DNA of 64,000 nt, taken from the NCBI GenBank assembly GCA_003024785.1, contig PUQB01000024.1, forward strand, positions 977,088 to 1,041,087, read 5' to 3'. This DNA comes from Selaginella tamariscina. Taxonomy: Eukaryota; Streptophyta; Lycopodiopsida; Selaginellales; Selaginellaceae. Shown piece after piece: positions 10,859 to 22,260 of the stretch. A program made the position numbers and the translations under genes. The notes beneath the pieces are model-generated. The model was not told where the DNA came from, made no database searches, and saw nothing but the letters and a program-made list of their open reading frames with translations. The stretch's first letter is position 1; each line of letters opens with the position of its first letter.

Positions 10859-11125
10859 TCAATCTGAGGATTTGCAACCACAAAATAGCATGCCCAAAAC
10901 AATGGGAGTCGTACAAGTCTTGATCAGGTTGAAGGAAATCAAACAAATGAATGCATCATGGGTGCAAGAGAGAGGTGTGGTAGCATGGGTAACTACACTA
11001 GAAGCAATCAAACGACCATCTGCAACCTTTATAGAAATTGCACGCTTCAACTTTACTACTAGAATGCCATGCTGAGCTGCAAAAGTGTCATTCATGAAGC
11101 ATGCATTTGCACTAGTGTTTAACAA
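10859..11125 (-). pseudogene. Chromovirus B protease remnant lacking the catalytic Asp
   Basis: The frame reads LNTSANACFMND...HGI near its start, which aligns by pattern with the retropepsin block normally read as L(V/L)D-S/T-G-A...FI. Here the DSG triad is replaced by NTS, so the active site is gone. The later part (ADGRLIAS...LIKTCTTPIVLGMLF) matches the usual gypsy protease order, in which the flap region is followed by a VLGM.W-like motif. Confidence 0.55.
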
Positions 11126-11199
11126 GGCAGACTCCTTGAGCTCTCAATTATTGAGGTGAATGTGTACAGAAAACTTAAGTGATGGAATGGTGTGAGCAA

Positions 11200-12260
11200 C
11201 ACCAATGGAACCTATGCCTACGTCCAACTTCACGGCTCCTAAACAAAGTGGACATTGAAGTTTTCCAACTGAACTTTATCTTCAACTGAATGCGTCTTGA
11301 AACTTCTTGACCTTAACAGGACATTCTGCCACTTTATGTCCTCTTCACCACAATACAAAGCATAAGTTCTCACTATGACGACGTTGCTTCTTCAGTAGTT
11401 GAAAGTGGGTCATGCTTGTATTTATCGACCTCCATAGTAACTACTTCAAAAGATGTCGTAGGAACATGTGCTTACAACTACAGGATCGGCTTGCAAGAAC
11501 TGTTTGACATGATTTTTCCTAATGATGCTCAAACAAACGGTTGTTGAAGCGAACGACCTGTTACATAATCTCCGCTAAGGTTTGGGCATCTGGTAACGTA
11601 GGGAGGAGGTCCTTCACGTCATCCCTCAACCCAAAATGGAAATGTTTGATCAATGTAGTCTCGTCCCATGGAATGTTCGTGCAAAGTTGCTAAAATTCAG
11701 ATGCATAAACGAAAACTAGTCGGAATCCTTGTGCGAGCTTCCTTAACTTCGTGTATGCGGAACGATACTTATCAGGATCTCCAAAGCAGGCTTCAATGGC
11801 AACCACGAATCCTTCAAAGTCTTCCATTAATGAGTCCTCACGCTCCAGCAAAAGGGCAACCCAAGCTCATGGGGATTCGACTAATAAGGATGCTAAAAGG
11901 CCAACCTTTGTGTATCAGTCGAGTAGTGGCGTGGTTGCATGCGGATTAAAAACTTGATCTGATTCAGGAAACCTTGGAATTGTCACTGAACTTCTCCAAC
12001 ATGTTAATTTTCAACTCTGAAGAAGAGTTTGATGGAGAGGAAACCATGGATGCTTGAGAGAGAGCATGTGCAGCAACCTTGAAGGATGCATCAACAGCTG
12101 CATGCGCCACGTTGATGGAACCTTGCAGTTCTATGACCACTTGGCACAAAGTGGCCAGCTCATGAAGCAACATTTGGTACTTATATTGAAATTGTTCAAA
12201 ATCTGCTAAAGAAAAAAGGAAGAAAACAAGGGAGAAGAACCAAGAAAAAAAAAAGTAATT
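11200..12260 (-). pseudogene. Chromovirus B gag remnant
   Basis: This lies between the 5' LTR and the protease. The N-terminal piece 12173-11964 is open (ALATL-type helical sequence, then SSELKINMLEKFSDNSKVS). The remainder is spread over several frames to about 11250. Cysteine/histidine codons near 11330-11260 are compatible with a decayed zinc knuckle, but I cannot read it cleanly. Position in the element is the main evidence. Confidence 0.6.
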
Positions 12261-12297
12261 AAAAATTGGGGAGTTATAAAAGTAATTATTATCAAAT

Positions 12298-12658
12298 TGT
12301 TAAGCCACGACCCAAGAGCAAGAAAAAAACAAGGAGGCTTGACTTAAGAGCAAGGAATAAGACAAGAACAAGGAATATGACAAGAATGATCATATAATGA
12401 TTGGTGTTGATAATAACTAATTGTACAACAATTAGATCAGAGCTTTTATACTCACAACTCAAAAGCTAATCTAGGCATAAGCTAAAAATGATACTTCAAG
12501 AGCTAATTTAGGCATGAGCTAAAAATAATGTCCCTTATCCTGTAGGTATATTATATAAGCATATCCTGTAGGCATATTCTGTATCTCGTATCTTGTATCT
12601 TGTATCTTGTAGGTTATATCCTGTAAGCATATCATGTATTCTGTATCGGGTCATGACA
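12298..12658 (-). repeat. 5' LTR of chromovirus B
   Basis: 361 bp, starting TGTTAAGCCACGACCC and ending GGGTCATGACA on the plus strand, followed immediately by the TSD TTGTG. It lacks the 46-bp triplication of the other LTR. Many substitutions separate the two LTRs. Confidence 0.9.
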
Positions 12659-12663
12659 TTGTG

Positions 12664-13560
12664 TGCCTTTCGTTGATGAGATCTTCTTTTGCTTGCTCCT
12701 CATTTGTGTCGTCATTGGCATTTCTTCTTCTTTTTCCCCATCGCTTTCATCCTCCACTAGAGCTTTCAAAGCAGTCGAAAGATAATAGCACCACCCAAGG
12801 GTTTCAAATTTTCCTCTTCTATTTACAAAAATCCACACATAGAATGGAACAAACTTTTCCAATTGACCTCAAGCAGTATTTCTCCTCAATCTCCTTATTG
12901 TCCTCAAGAATGCCGATGATAGGGATATTGTGTATAATACCCTCCCAAAAAAAATTCCATAGAACATACCTCCATCACCTTGCGAGGTTTAAAGCATTGT
13001 AGGATTTTTATATTGCTTCTATGCTCATAGTATGATCCCCCATTAGGATTTTTCATATTTTTCCTTGATTTCATTAAGAAAATCTAGCTCAATTTTGCAT
13101 TTGGTTAAGTAAATCCCTGATGATATTGGCCTAGCAATCTCAAGTACTCAACATCAGTGATCTTAAATCTAACCAGGTAAACAAGTGTGTTAATTACTTG
13201 TGATTTTGTTATGTAATCAATCTTACAATTCTTTAGGATGACTTTCTCCAACAACAACCCTTGTTGAAGCAAAAACAAATCTTTTTGCTTCACTATGAAG
13301 AGAACACCATATTTTCTTACTTTGGTTGCCTTATTTAGCCTTTGGATCAATCTTTGAAGCTCCTAAGGTTTCGTACATACCTCATCATAAATATCCATAA
13401 TAATGAAGTCTATGTCGTCTTCATTACTTGCAATGACCAAAGACCAATCATGGTCATCCTCCCAATGATATATGCGAAAAGGCCTCTCGTCATGTTCTAT
13501 TTCTTCAAGAGATACGAACTCTTTATATCTCTTAAAGACTACCAAAGTGAATTTTATTGA
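12664..13560 (-). pseudogene. Unidentified host-like coding remnant, lysine-rich 3' end
   Basis: I do not recognise this gene. Minus-strand pieces read MVVFKRYKEFVSLEEIEHDE (from 13545), then LNKATKVRKYGVLFIVKQ (from about 13341), then EGIIHNIPIIGILEDNKE (about 12945). The last piece is an acidic and lysine-rich tail, EDESDGEKEEE then MRSKQKKISSTKGTQ, ending exactly at the transposon target site. The pieces are in different frames, separated by stops, so it is decayed or has introns I cannot place. The tail continues beyond the chromovirus as GHKKGKK. It may be the N-terminal half of the HAD-domain locus at 6061-6475. Confidence 0.4.
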
Positions 13561-14641
13561 AGGCTAGATAGTTGATATGTTTGTGGTTCTCTTTCCATAA
13601 ACTGTAAGCACTGAGAGTAGATATTCAACCCACTTCATCTCCACCTTGACATCAATTTTTAATGTTTGCTTCACCTCCTCGTAAGTTACATTGCTAAAGT
13701 AGTCTAGCCAATTTTTCATAACATAGTCATATAGGAACTCACAAAAAAAACCTGGTATTCCTTCAACTCTTTTGCATATTGTTTTAGGCTTTTAAGTCTC
13801 CAACCACTTTGAAGACAATCTCGTGCTTTATAAACTTCTCAACACATATCATCATCTTGTCAATAGTCAATCCACTGATATCTTTTACAAAAGAGTGGGT
13901 GAGCCTATCGTAAACGCTTGGAAGGTTCATGTATCTTTGAAGAAGGTCATGTTGGGATTTAGCTTTTGTAAGACATCTCCAAAGTTTTCATCCAAAGGCT
14001 TCTGACAATGTTATAAGCATGAACATTGAAAAAGAATCCTGGACATTAAGCATCATTTTAGCTTTTTCAAGAAAGCTCTACAAACATGAGATATTTTAGT
14101 TTTGAAAAAGATTAATGAAATACATACTTACTGTGGAGTGTGTTTTTCCTTGTGTTTTTGGAGATGGAGAACCCATATTCTTCTTGGTCTACCTATTGTG
14201 TGTGTATTGGTCGTAGAGAGGGGAGATGAAAATCTTCTCCTTACTCTGATTCTATATCTCCAAAAGTCAAATGAGTTCCACGAGATTCAAGTCTCCCTTG
14301 ATCAAATATGTTACACGCACTTGTCTTTTTTTCTTTTTTTTTTGCATGGCAAGCTTGATGTTAGGGTCGTGGCATATTAATTATCCCATCATGATAGACT
14401 GTTGCCCAATGAGGATGTAGCAGTGGTAATTAGGAAATTTGTGTGCTATAAGTGTTGTTGGCCATCTGTTGAAAGATTTGTCGTAGTTAGCATACCAAAT
14501 ATGCTACATCTGGCTTCACAACTAAATTTGCTATCTTATTTTTCAATGAGGCATTTATGATTGTATTGTGGAGCCACAATGCACTTTGTCACATTCGCCT
14601 TAGTACGTATGCCAAAAAAAATAAAATAGTCTAAGGAGACT
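13561..14641. other. Probable exon/intron remnants of the same minus-strand locus
   Basis: Minus-strand frames here are short and interrupted (for example about 13900-13830, and 13735-13580 with KNWLDYFSNVTYEEV). They have coding-like composition compared with the AT-rich spacers, but no family is recognisable. 14380-14640 shows nothing supportable. Confidence 0.3.
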
Positions 14642-14875
14642 CTAGTTGCTTGGTTTTAGAGCTAGTGCCAAAGCTTTTTTCTTGGACTTCTTCAAATTTG
14701 GCGATACAACCTCTAAATGTTTATCCTTTTCACCACTAGTCAATGCTATGACTTTGTCTTGCTTTCTTTTCTTCTTCATCTTCTTTATTACAGCTATCTC
14801 AATGCCAATTCTTTTCAAATCCTTGAAACTCATTATTTTCCAATTCTCATTCTCTCCCCAATTCCACAATGCCAT
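14642..14875 (-). pseudogene. Lysine-rich open frame, unidentified
   Basis: A 77-codon minus-strand frame starts MALWNWGENENWKIM and continues into a strongly basic stretch (KKMKKKRKQDK and NLKKSKKKA) suggestive of nuclear or nucleolar localisation. Upstream on the same strand, DWENMDRIKSDINDYHG (about 14990-14940) has a similar look, so it may be one exon series of the locus that runs on to 12664. No domain is recognised. Confidence 0.35.
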
Positions 14876-14998
14876 TGACAGTGTTCTATTGGCTACAACA
14901 AATTGTATTCCTTATGAATCTTGTTTAAGAGTAAACCGTGATAGTCGTTAATATCTGATTTGATTCTATCCATGTTCTCCCAATCATAGTTACCAATT

Positions 14999-15230
14999 AA
15001 CGCGTTCGGGTGAAAATTTGCCGTTAGTAACACGTTCGTAACGCCGCGTTCGTAACACACGTTCGGGTTTGAGTCACTCTCTTTTAAAGATTCCGAATCT
15101 TTACATTTAAATTTCTCACGTTCGGTTGCTTTGAAACCAAACGTCGCGTTCGAATGAAAATTTGCCGTTCGTAACGCCGTTTGTAACACGTACGTATGCA
15201 ACGTTCGGAAGTTCGGCGGTAAGTATGCTC
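14999..15230. repeat. CpG-rich GTTCG repeat block, possible small insertion
   Basis: A 230-bp island in AT-rich DNA contains the word GTTCG nine times and two direct copies of a unit beginning CGCGTTCG..TGAAAATTTGCC (15001 and 15144). CCAATT borders it on both sides (14993-14998 and 15231-15236), as a target-site duplication would. It interrupts the minus-strand host-like locus. Confidence 0.6.
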
Positions 15231-15719
15231 CCAATTGAAGTCCCCCACTTTGACATGGTAACTAATGAAACTACCAAACATCTCCATCCACAAGTTTAAT
15301 CCAATACTCATGTCTTCACCCATTCTCTTCACAATCTTAATCAGATGTCCATGTCCGAACAATTTTCTACATCGAATATATAAATATATAAACATCCTTT
15401 GATTAACAATACCTTATCTCTTTTACTACCCTAAAATATCATTGTCAAAGTTTTATACTTTTGTGCTAGATTTTGATTACATTTGGTAATAGCCCCAATA
15501 CTCTCTTGTGTCCTCCCAAGAACTGATGATAAGAGAGATTTCTTTACATGCTATTATAACTCTTTATGTGACCCATTACTTACTGAATAAACATTCGTGA
15601 TCTCCAACTCTGCATGTGCCACTCCCAATGCCTTACCATTGAACTTCTTGTATGGGTCCAAACTAAGAATCTCATTCTCTTTATTTGGTATTCCATGTTT
15701 TTATTACAACCATGAAATA

Positions 15720-16345
15720 TGGGTTAGACTATCTGTGGCTTAAACATAGTCACAGATGATGTGTCTGTGAGAACTATGAGCCAAATGCTTGCAATTACAC
15801 CTGAAAATATACTTTCAGCAGGCTCATAGTTTTTCACAATGTTGTACTGCAAACCATCTGCTCCTTGAACAATAGCTAGCCCTATGCTCATAGTTCTTGT
15901 GGATAGAGTTGGAGGAACTGCAAGCCATCCACTCACAGTTTCTATTAGTGTTTACTGCAAATGCGTTGTTCACATTTCTCTACAACCTCTCACTACAAGA
16001 ATTGCGAGCGGATGGATTGCAGTTTCTTCTAAAAGAAACTGAGAATGGACATCACCTAGCTTCTTGAGGAAGAACATGGGATACAACTAGAGAAACTGCA
16101 AGCCAACTGCTCACAAATCTCTAAAGCCTTAAAAAGCAAATAGTCCGACTTCTTAGAAACTGCACTTAGACATCTCACAATTCCCTAAGAGAGAACTGCT
16201 TTAACGAATCACCAAGGCTTTCATTTCGAAGTATTGTGAGTTGGCCACTCATAGTTCTATATAAATAAGAATTGCTAATAGCAATTCTTGCAGTTATGCA
16301 AAAAAACTATGAGTGTTTCTAAAGAGAGAAATGCGAGTGGATGGA
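15720..16345. repeat. Array of imperfect palindromic units (GAACTGCAAGCC ... CTCACAGTT)
   Basis: About ten units of roughly 30-60 bp, each with a half-site like AGAAACTGCAAGCC and a facing half-site like CACTCACAGTTTCT. Examples lie at 15910-15942, 15995-16032, 16088-16122 and 16236-16262. Orientation alternates, so neighbouring units could pair as hairpins. There is no open frame of note. Confidence 0.6.
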
Positions 16346-16354
16346 TCATATGCA

Positions 16355-16560
16355 AGTTGTGGGGGCTTACATGCTAATCGTGCGGCTTCTATACGTTGCT
16401 GTACGGAAGCCATGCAACTAACACAGAAGCTGCACAGCTTGCCGTGCGGCTAGCACATAAGCTGCATGGCTCGCAATGTGGCTTACATACGAGGTAGACG
16501 AAGTCACACAGATTTTATACGTAAGCTGTGTGGCAAGAGCAAATTGTGGGAAATGCAAAT
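16355..16560. repeat. GC-richer degenerate repeats (AGCTGCATGGCTNGC)
   Basis: Several related phrases follow each other (GCTGCACAGCTTGCCGTGCGGC, split here as GCTGCACAGCTTG plus CCGTGCGGC; AAGCTGCATGGCTCGC; GTAAGCTGTGTGGC). The period is about 30 bp. The block directly abuts the palindromic array and ends in ordinary AT-rich DNA. Confidence 0.5.
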
Positions 16561-18060
16561 CATGCAGGATAATGAAAAAGATCGCGTGGAAATGCACAAA
16601 TCACACATATTAGATGCAACGTTTAAATGAAAAATCATGGAAATTAATAAGAAGATGTACAAATATACTACAAATAACTAAATTACCTTGGTAATCTGTA
16701 ATATTTTGTGGATCTAAGTGTGAACTCGCAGTTTAGTTATATATATATATATATGTATGTATATATATATATATATATAATCCTTGGGTATAGTTATATT
16801 TTTTTTATCCTACCCATGAATAAATATATTAATTATTTTAATTATAATTATAAATTATATATATAATTTTTAAAAAAAATAATATTAAATATATTAGTCC
16901 CATAGAAACATATAAATTTAAATTGTTATCTTCCTTCTTACAATCCAAATTTATATTAATTAATTTATTTTGATCAAACTACAAAATTGCTCGCACACAA
17001 GTTAGCTTTTTAAATATAAATGTAATAATGCATTCGTACAATTATACATTCATTATAATTATGTGTATAAAATTATAATTATAATTAATATTAAATATTT
17101 TTAATATTTAACTAATATTGAATTTATTATTCCCACTTAAACATTTAAAATCTGAATTATTATCTTCCTACTCGTAGTCTAAAAAGCAAATTTATTTAAT
17201 TAATTTATAAATATATATCTATAATTGATCTAAATATAGTATAATTTTTAAATTTTTAAATAATTAATATATATTGGAATATATTAGTGTTTGAAAATGT
17301 CAAGGTTTACAAAAGAGTTGTTGGTGTTTGTTTTAGTTAAGTTATTATTAAGCTAGTGTTTAAGTTAAATATGTTTTTGTAATTATTTTGCCTTTATTGA
17401 CCTTTTTTGTCGAATTTAAAATTTATTTAAATTGTTATGGGGATCAGTTGTAAATGTTATATGTAAGTAAGAAATTAAACAAAACTGAAATTTTAATATA
17501 TAAATTTGAAGGCGTTAAATTTAGGGATTTCACTTTTAGTGATTGTAATTTTTAAATATTTAAGGGTTATCATTTTAAGAATTTCATTTTTAATATTATA
17601 ATTCCTATTATCATTTTAGGGATTGCCATTTTAGAGATTGAACATAAGGGTTGAGAAAATAAAAGTAAGGCAGTGTTATTCATAGTGCCCCATTGTTGAT
17701 ATACATTTAAAAGGTTAGATCTTATTTTAAATGTCACATTTAGGGCTTCTAAATATTTTTCTATTTCTTTATATTTTCTGATTTCTAAATTTGCCCAATT
17801 GTGCAATTGTTTGCAATTCCATTATATGCAACCTCATATGACAAAATTAATTTCTCCAAAAATGTATTTTCTCATTAAAAATATGTTCTCTCACTAGAAA
17901 TAGAAAACTTATTTGCAATAAAAATATATCCATGGCAATTGGGAGTGGGATGTTCCCAATTATATTTGGCAAAACTGCCTGCAAGTTGACAGCTCATAGT
18001 TACTAAGTAAATAATCAATAGCAACAAGATTCCACTTGCAATGGGGAAATAATAGATTAT
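16561..18060. other. AT-rich spacer
   Basis: TA microsatellite at about 16738-16780. Long A/T runs, no supportable gene. Confidence 0.6.
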
Positions 18061-18210
18061 ATAAAAAAAAATATAGATATAATATATGTGTGTGTGTATG
18101 TATATATATGTAGGATAGTTGTGTGTGTGTATATATATATATGTATATGTATGTAAATATATATATGTGTGTGTACATATATAAATAAATATAATATACA
18201 TATAGCATAA
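18061..18210. repeat. TG/TA compound microsatellite
   Basis: Alternating TG and TA runs. The frames reading Tyr/Ile/Thr/His across it are a by-product of the dinucleotides. Confidence 0.9.
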
Positions 18211-20165
18211 TTGTAAATATTACATAATATTTATATATTTGTATTAATGATTACATTCTCTTGATTTACATATCTATTTATAAATGGAAATCTTATGGAT
18301 ATGCATTATAAAGACAAATGAGTTGGATAGGGCACAATAAGTTTTATACATATGTTGTGAAGTTTCAATTCCGATGGATCACCTTTGGGTTTCGCATATG
18401 TACCAACATTGTACATATCAAGATTGCGAACTTGAAGTTGAAGTTCCTATCATGTGGACATTAATGGCGCTCATGTTGACAATCATTACTAACGGGTACT
18501 CAAGCCAAAATAAAGGTTCAATAATGAATTTAAAGACTACAACCATGACCCTACTTTCATGTGAATTTACAACTCAAATTGATTATAAAATTAAATTTTA
18601 TTGATTCTTGCTTTAAACACATAATAAAATGTTAAAATTGTAACAAGCAGTCTATAAATAAAGCCCAACTTCAATAGATACTATCATCAACTATGAATTC
18701 ATTGTTATATGTTAACTATACAATGTTGTTGAAAACAAAGAATTGAGTTATTACCACGTAGGTATGTTATTAAAGAAATCATAGTTCTGGCTTCTTTACT
18801 TTACTAGAATGAACTCATGTGGCATATTTCTCAATTAGGTATTTAAATTAGCATTAAGGAAGTCATGTTAACAAGCACAACAAAGCATAGAGACATGGAG
18901 GATATGTCTAGACTGAAATACTAGTCAAGATTCGGATTGACAACTAGACTCATTATTAATCATCTCAAAACCACAAAAGCACAAGTTTGTACCAAAAAAA
19001 ACTACGATTGAATAAGATTGCATGAGATTTCATATCACACATTACATTGGTAAATTATTGAAATAGACATTGTTACCAACACATTGAGCATAAGCAATCT
19101 TACAAGCATGAACAATTGTCTTGGAATAAAAGGTACAACATGTATATGGTGCCCTAAATCAAGCTATTGACATAATGTTCAAGAATAATACAAATTGGGA
19201 TTTTGTTTTAATAGACATATTATTTGTACAAAAGGCATAGTATGCAATATACAACATATCAAGATCCACATTCTTAGGTAACATCCAAATGTATATGCTT
19301 TTAATTTAATATTTTGTTAACACATGTGCAATTTAGATACAAGAGTGATTGTGGCTTGGATAAAATAAGGTCACATGTCTTGAAGTTGTGCAAGTAATTA
19401 AAAATTTTGTGGACAACATAGCTGACCCAAAGCCCCATAAGAGCCACATAACAAATGAAGGCATTAAAGAGATCCCATCAACATACACCCAAGAGTTAAT
19501 TTGTGAGGAAACCAACAAAATCTTAAAGCTAATGGGTATTCAATTGATTAGCTTGTTCACCTTCTAATAAGTTGTGGAACTTCGAATTTAAAAATGTCAT
19601 TATTGCAAAGCACAACAACTTCTTCAAATGCGACAAGTGCATCTTCATCAAAGTAAAGATCCAGGTTACCAAGAACATGGTTGAGTTCAGAGCATACCAT
19701 TAGCAAATGTGTATCCACATTAATGAACAAAAGAGTTGTCGAAGTGTGTACTATACAAACCGGCAACAATCATCACAAAACCCATCTAAATATCTTTGTG
19801 TTATTATTAATAAAATGAATCAACATAAGACTTGCGTTCCAAGGTTGGAACAGACACCAAAGAGTTATCATAAAGAAATGCAATTGCCTGTCACATTATT
19901 TGGGATATTGACACATAAAAGTTGGTGGGGCACAACAAACCATTGCAATTATACTTCAGCATACGAGATAATATCCCAATCATGCAGTATAAGATAAAGT
20001 TAATAAATTCAATTTAGTTGCCGCATAAAGGACTTGAGATGTTTAAAGAGGCAGTCGATGGGAACCTTCTTTTACCTTAAGAAGATCCAAAGTCAATGTC
20101 AATCAGAGCGATCAAATAGCACAATTGTCTCAACCACACCTTTGGCAACTAGTAAACTTAAGTAA
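18211..20165. other. Spacer with weak coding-like remnants
   Basis: Minus-strand frames 19769-19557 (NHVLGNLDLYFDEDALVAFE) and 19518-19333 (WVYVDGISLMPSFVMWLLWG) lie end to end and look like pieces of one decayed protein. I cannot name a family. The rest shows nothing supportable. Confidence 0.35.
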
Positions 20166-20176
20166 GCAAACATAAA

Positions 20177-20452
20177 TTGGTTTTTCTTCTTATTTCTATA
20201 ATAATCTATTTAAAGTCATTTTTTACTAATAGTGTAAATGATGAAGATGGAGTGTCTGAAGTAAAAGCTTCTAATGATGAAGGTGAAGTGGAAGCTTCTA
20301 GTGGTACAGGTGAAGTAGAAGCTTTCGATAATGAAGGTGAAGCGGAAGCTTCTAGTGGTGAAGTGGAAGTAGAAGTTTCTAATGGTGGAGGTGGGAATGA
20401 ATGTTGGTGTTGTGTTTTAATTTGCCTTGTCCATTTTCTTATGAAATTTTAG
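20177..20452 (+). other. Open frame with acidic minisatellite
   Basis: A 91-codon plus-strand frame has a hydrophobic start (FLLISIIIYLKSFF) followed by four imperfect repeats of about 11 residues of the form DEGEVEASSG (20268-20385). The frame ends in a Cys-rich, hydrophobic tail. The DNA unit is about 33 bp (GAAGGTGAAGTGGAAGCTTC). It could be an exon with a coding minisatellite or a chance open repeat. There are no homologues I recognise. Confidence 0.35.
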
Positions 20453-22020
20453 TGAATCCAGGTCCATCACAACTAAGTGCAAGGGTTGTTTGTACTCATT
20501 ATTGTCCTTCAAGTCTTCAGTGTATCATTTTTTATGATTTTTGAGGGCTTGCAAAACACTTGGCAAGTGACCCGATTGTGAAACTTGGGTCACTTGACCA
20601 TTGTGGCAATATAAAATTGTCATACGTACCATCTCCATGGCCGATAATTTTAAAATAGTTAAAGGCTTCAAAACATATACAAGCATTTAAGAAGTGGTTT
20701 GCCTAAATATCCAACTGAATATTCAAGAAGATGCTTATTAATTTTACAATATTAACATCTTAAAGAACCATGTCAAAGTCCATAATAAATTATATAATTA
20801 ATTTTGGTCATGCACAAGCTATATAAAAGGAAATTTATATAGCTACTATAGAATAATTCCAAGAAGACACGATGACTGAACAAGATGCTCATTATACAAG
20901 CCCAAACAACACTTCTCACCAACAAAGGATTCTAACTAAGATATGCTTATATTTGTGCAAAATTTAAATTTTTTGAAGCTCATTAAGTATATTTAGTATG
21001 ACTTAGTCGATCCATCACAATTATAAAGTACCAAGAAGTGTAAGTTCAACGGTACAAACCAATGGGCTTATACACTATTATTAGTGATTAATACTTTAAG
21101 TGGTGGACAAAGAAACAGCACAAAAAACCCACAGGACCACGACATCATTCACATTGAAAGTATAATTTAAATGTGGAAAAAGAATCTTTATATTAAATTT
21201 TTGAGTATAAATAAAAACAAAGGAAGCATTTGAGGTTAACTTTGGAATAAAGTTAAATAATATTTAATATTGAAAGTTTAATAATCTTATTCCTTGACGT
21301 GTTTAATTAAAATTTAACTAGAGTTTTAATTAGATAAAGACATAATTATTAGTGTGGTTAGCAGTGTAATCAAAGTTTAATTAAATTTTATTAATAAATA
21401 TGAAATTGTGGAAAAAATCAAATTACTTAATTAATGGTTTACTCAAGAATATTCTCAAATAATATTGCATAATCATAATTATTTTTATTCAAAGATTTTG
21501 TTTATCTGCATGGGTTTTTGCTTCATCACAATTGTTTATCATGATTATTAAAGACTAACTGATTGATAATTACAGCTTTACATGTAATTATATTTATTTA
21601 TATATAGCATGAATATACTTTTTTTGGCATTGTAAGGTAAATACTTACAGTAACTCTATACTTGATACTTATAGTATAATTTATCTACAGTTTTACAAAC
21701 ATTTGAATATAGTTTATCTGTGTTTTTACAATCATTTTGGTATAGTTATTTGCAATTTTATAATACATCTATTTAATATTTGCTTTTTTTTTTATTAAAT
21801 ATATCTAGTCATAAATTGCGTCAAAGTTAAATTAACAATATTAATTTCTTATCTCCCGTTGGTGATAACCACATATCATATATTAACCATGCTCTAATCA
21901 TTTTCCAAGACTCTTTAAAAGCAATAATTAAAATATATTTATAATATATTTAACTCGTGAATATCTATAATAATAGGTAAATATGATAAATTCAGTATTT
22001 CTCGCACCTGAAACGCGCTG
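20453..22020. other. AT-rich spacer
   Basis: No gene or structured element seen. Confidence 0.55.
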
Positions 22021-22024
22021 TATA

Positions 22025-22260
22025 ATGCACGTTGTAACTAAAATGGGCATATGCACGTTGTAACTAAAATGGGCATGATATATGAAAATGGGAATATAAA
22101 ATAAATTGCTAATTAATACTAAGTTTTAATTATTAATTGATTATTTAATTAATATATAATTAAGTCTTAAATATAATTAATTAACAAATTAATCCTTCAT
22201 TAACCCTCCATTGTAAAAATATTTTACAATAATTAAAAAATACTTTCAAACATAATTACA
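22025..22260 (-). mobile_element. MITE copy (GTAACTAAAATGGGCAT family) with duplicated tip
   Basis: The terminal 26 bp (ATGCACGTTGTAACTAAAAT then GGGCAT) is present twice in exact tandem (22025-22050, 22051-22076). The interior (AAATGGGAATATAAAATAAA...) matches the reverse complement of the copy at 34391-34612. The far end is not clear. Confidence 0.6.

Larger units (their letters stand above)
6923..12658 (-). mobile_element. Chromovirus-type Ty3/gypsy retrotransposon B, full length but decayed
   Basis: The element runs on the minus strand. Both LTRs are present, with TGT...ACA ends, and the flanking 5-bp target-site duplication TTGTG is exact (6918-6922 and 12659-12663). Minus-strand order is gag, protease, a serine/proline-rich linker, RT, RNase H, integrase and a chromodomain trace. 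Next to the 3' LTR is a purine tract (AGGGAGGAGG on the minus strand, near 7396-7405). No clear tRNA primer-binding site is seen beside the 5' LTR (12288-12297), so it is either diverged or unusual. Every domain is interrupted by stops or shifts. The exact TSD but diverged LTRs show an old single insertion. Confidence 0.93.

Noticed and set aside
12280-12297. Primer-binding site of chromovirus B
   Set aside because: The bases next to the 5' LTR (minus strand ATTTGATAATAATTAC) match no common tRNA 3' end that I can recognise, so no feature is listed.
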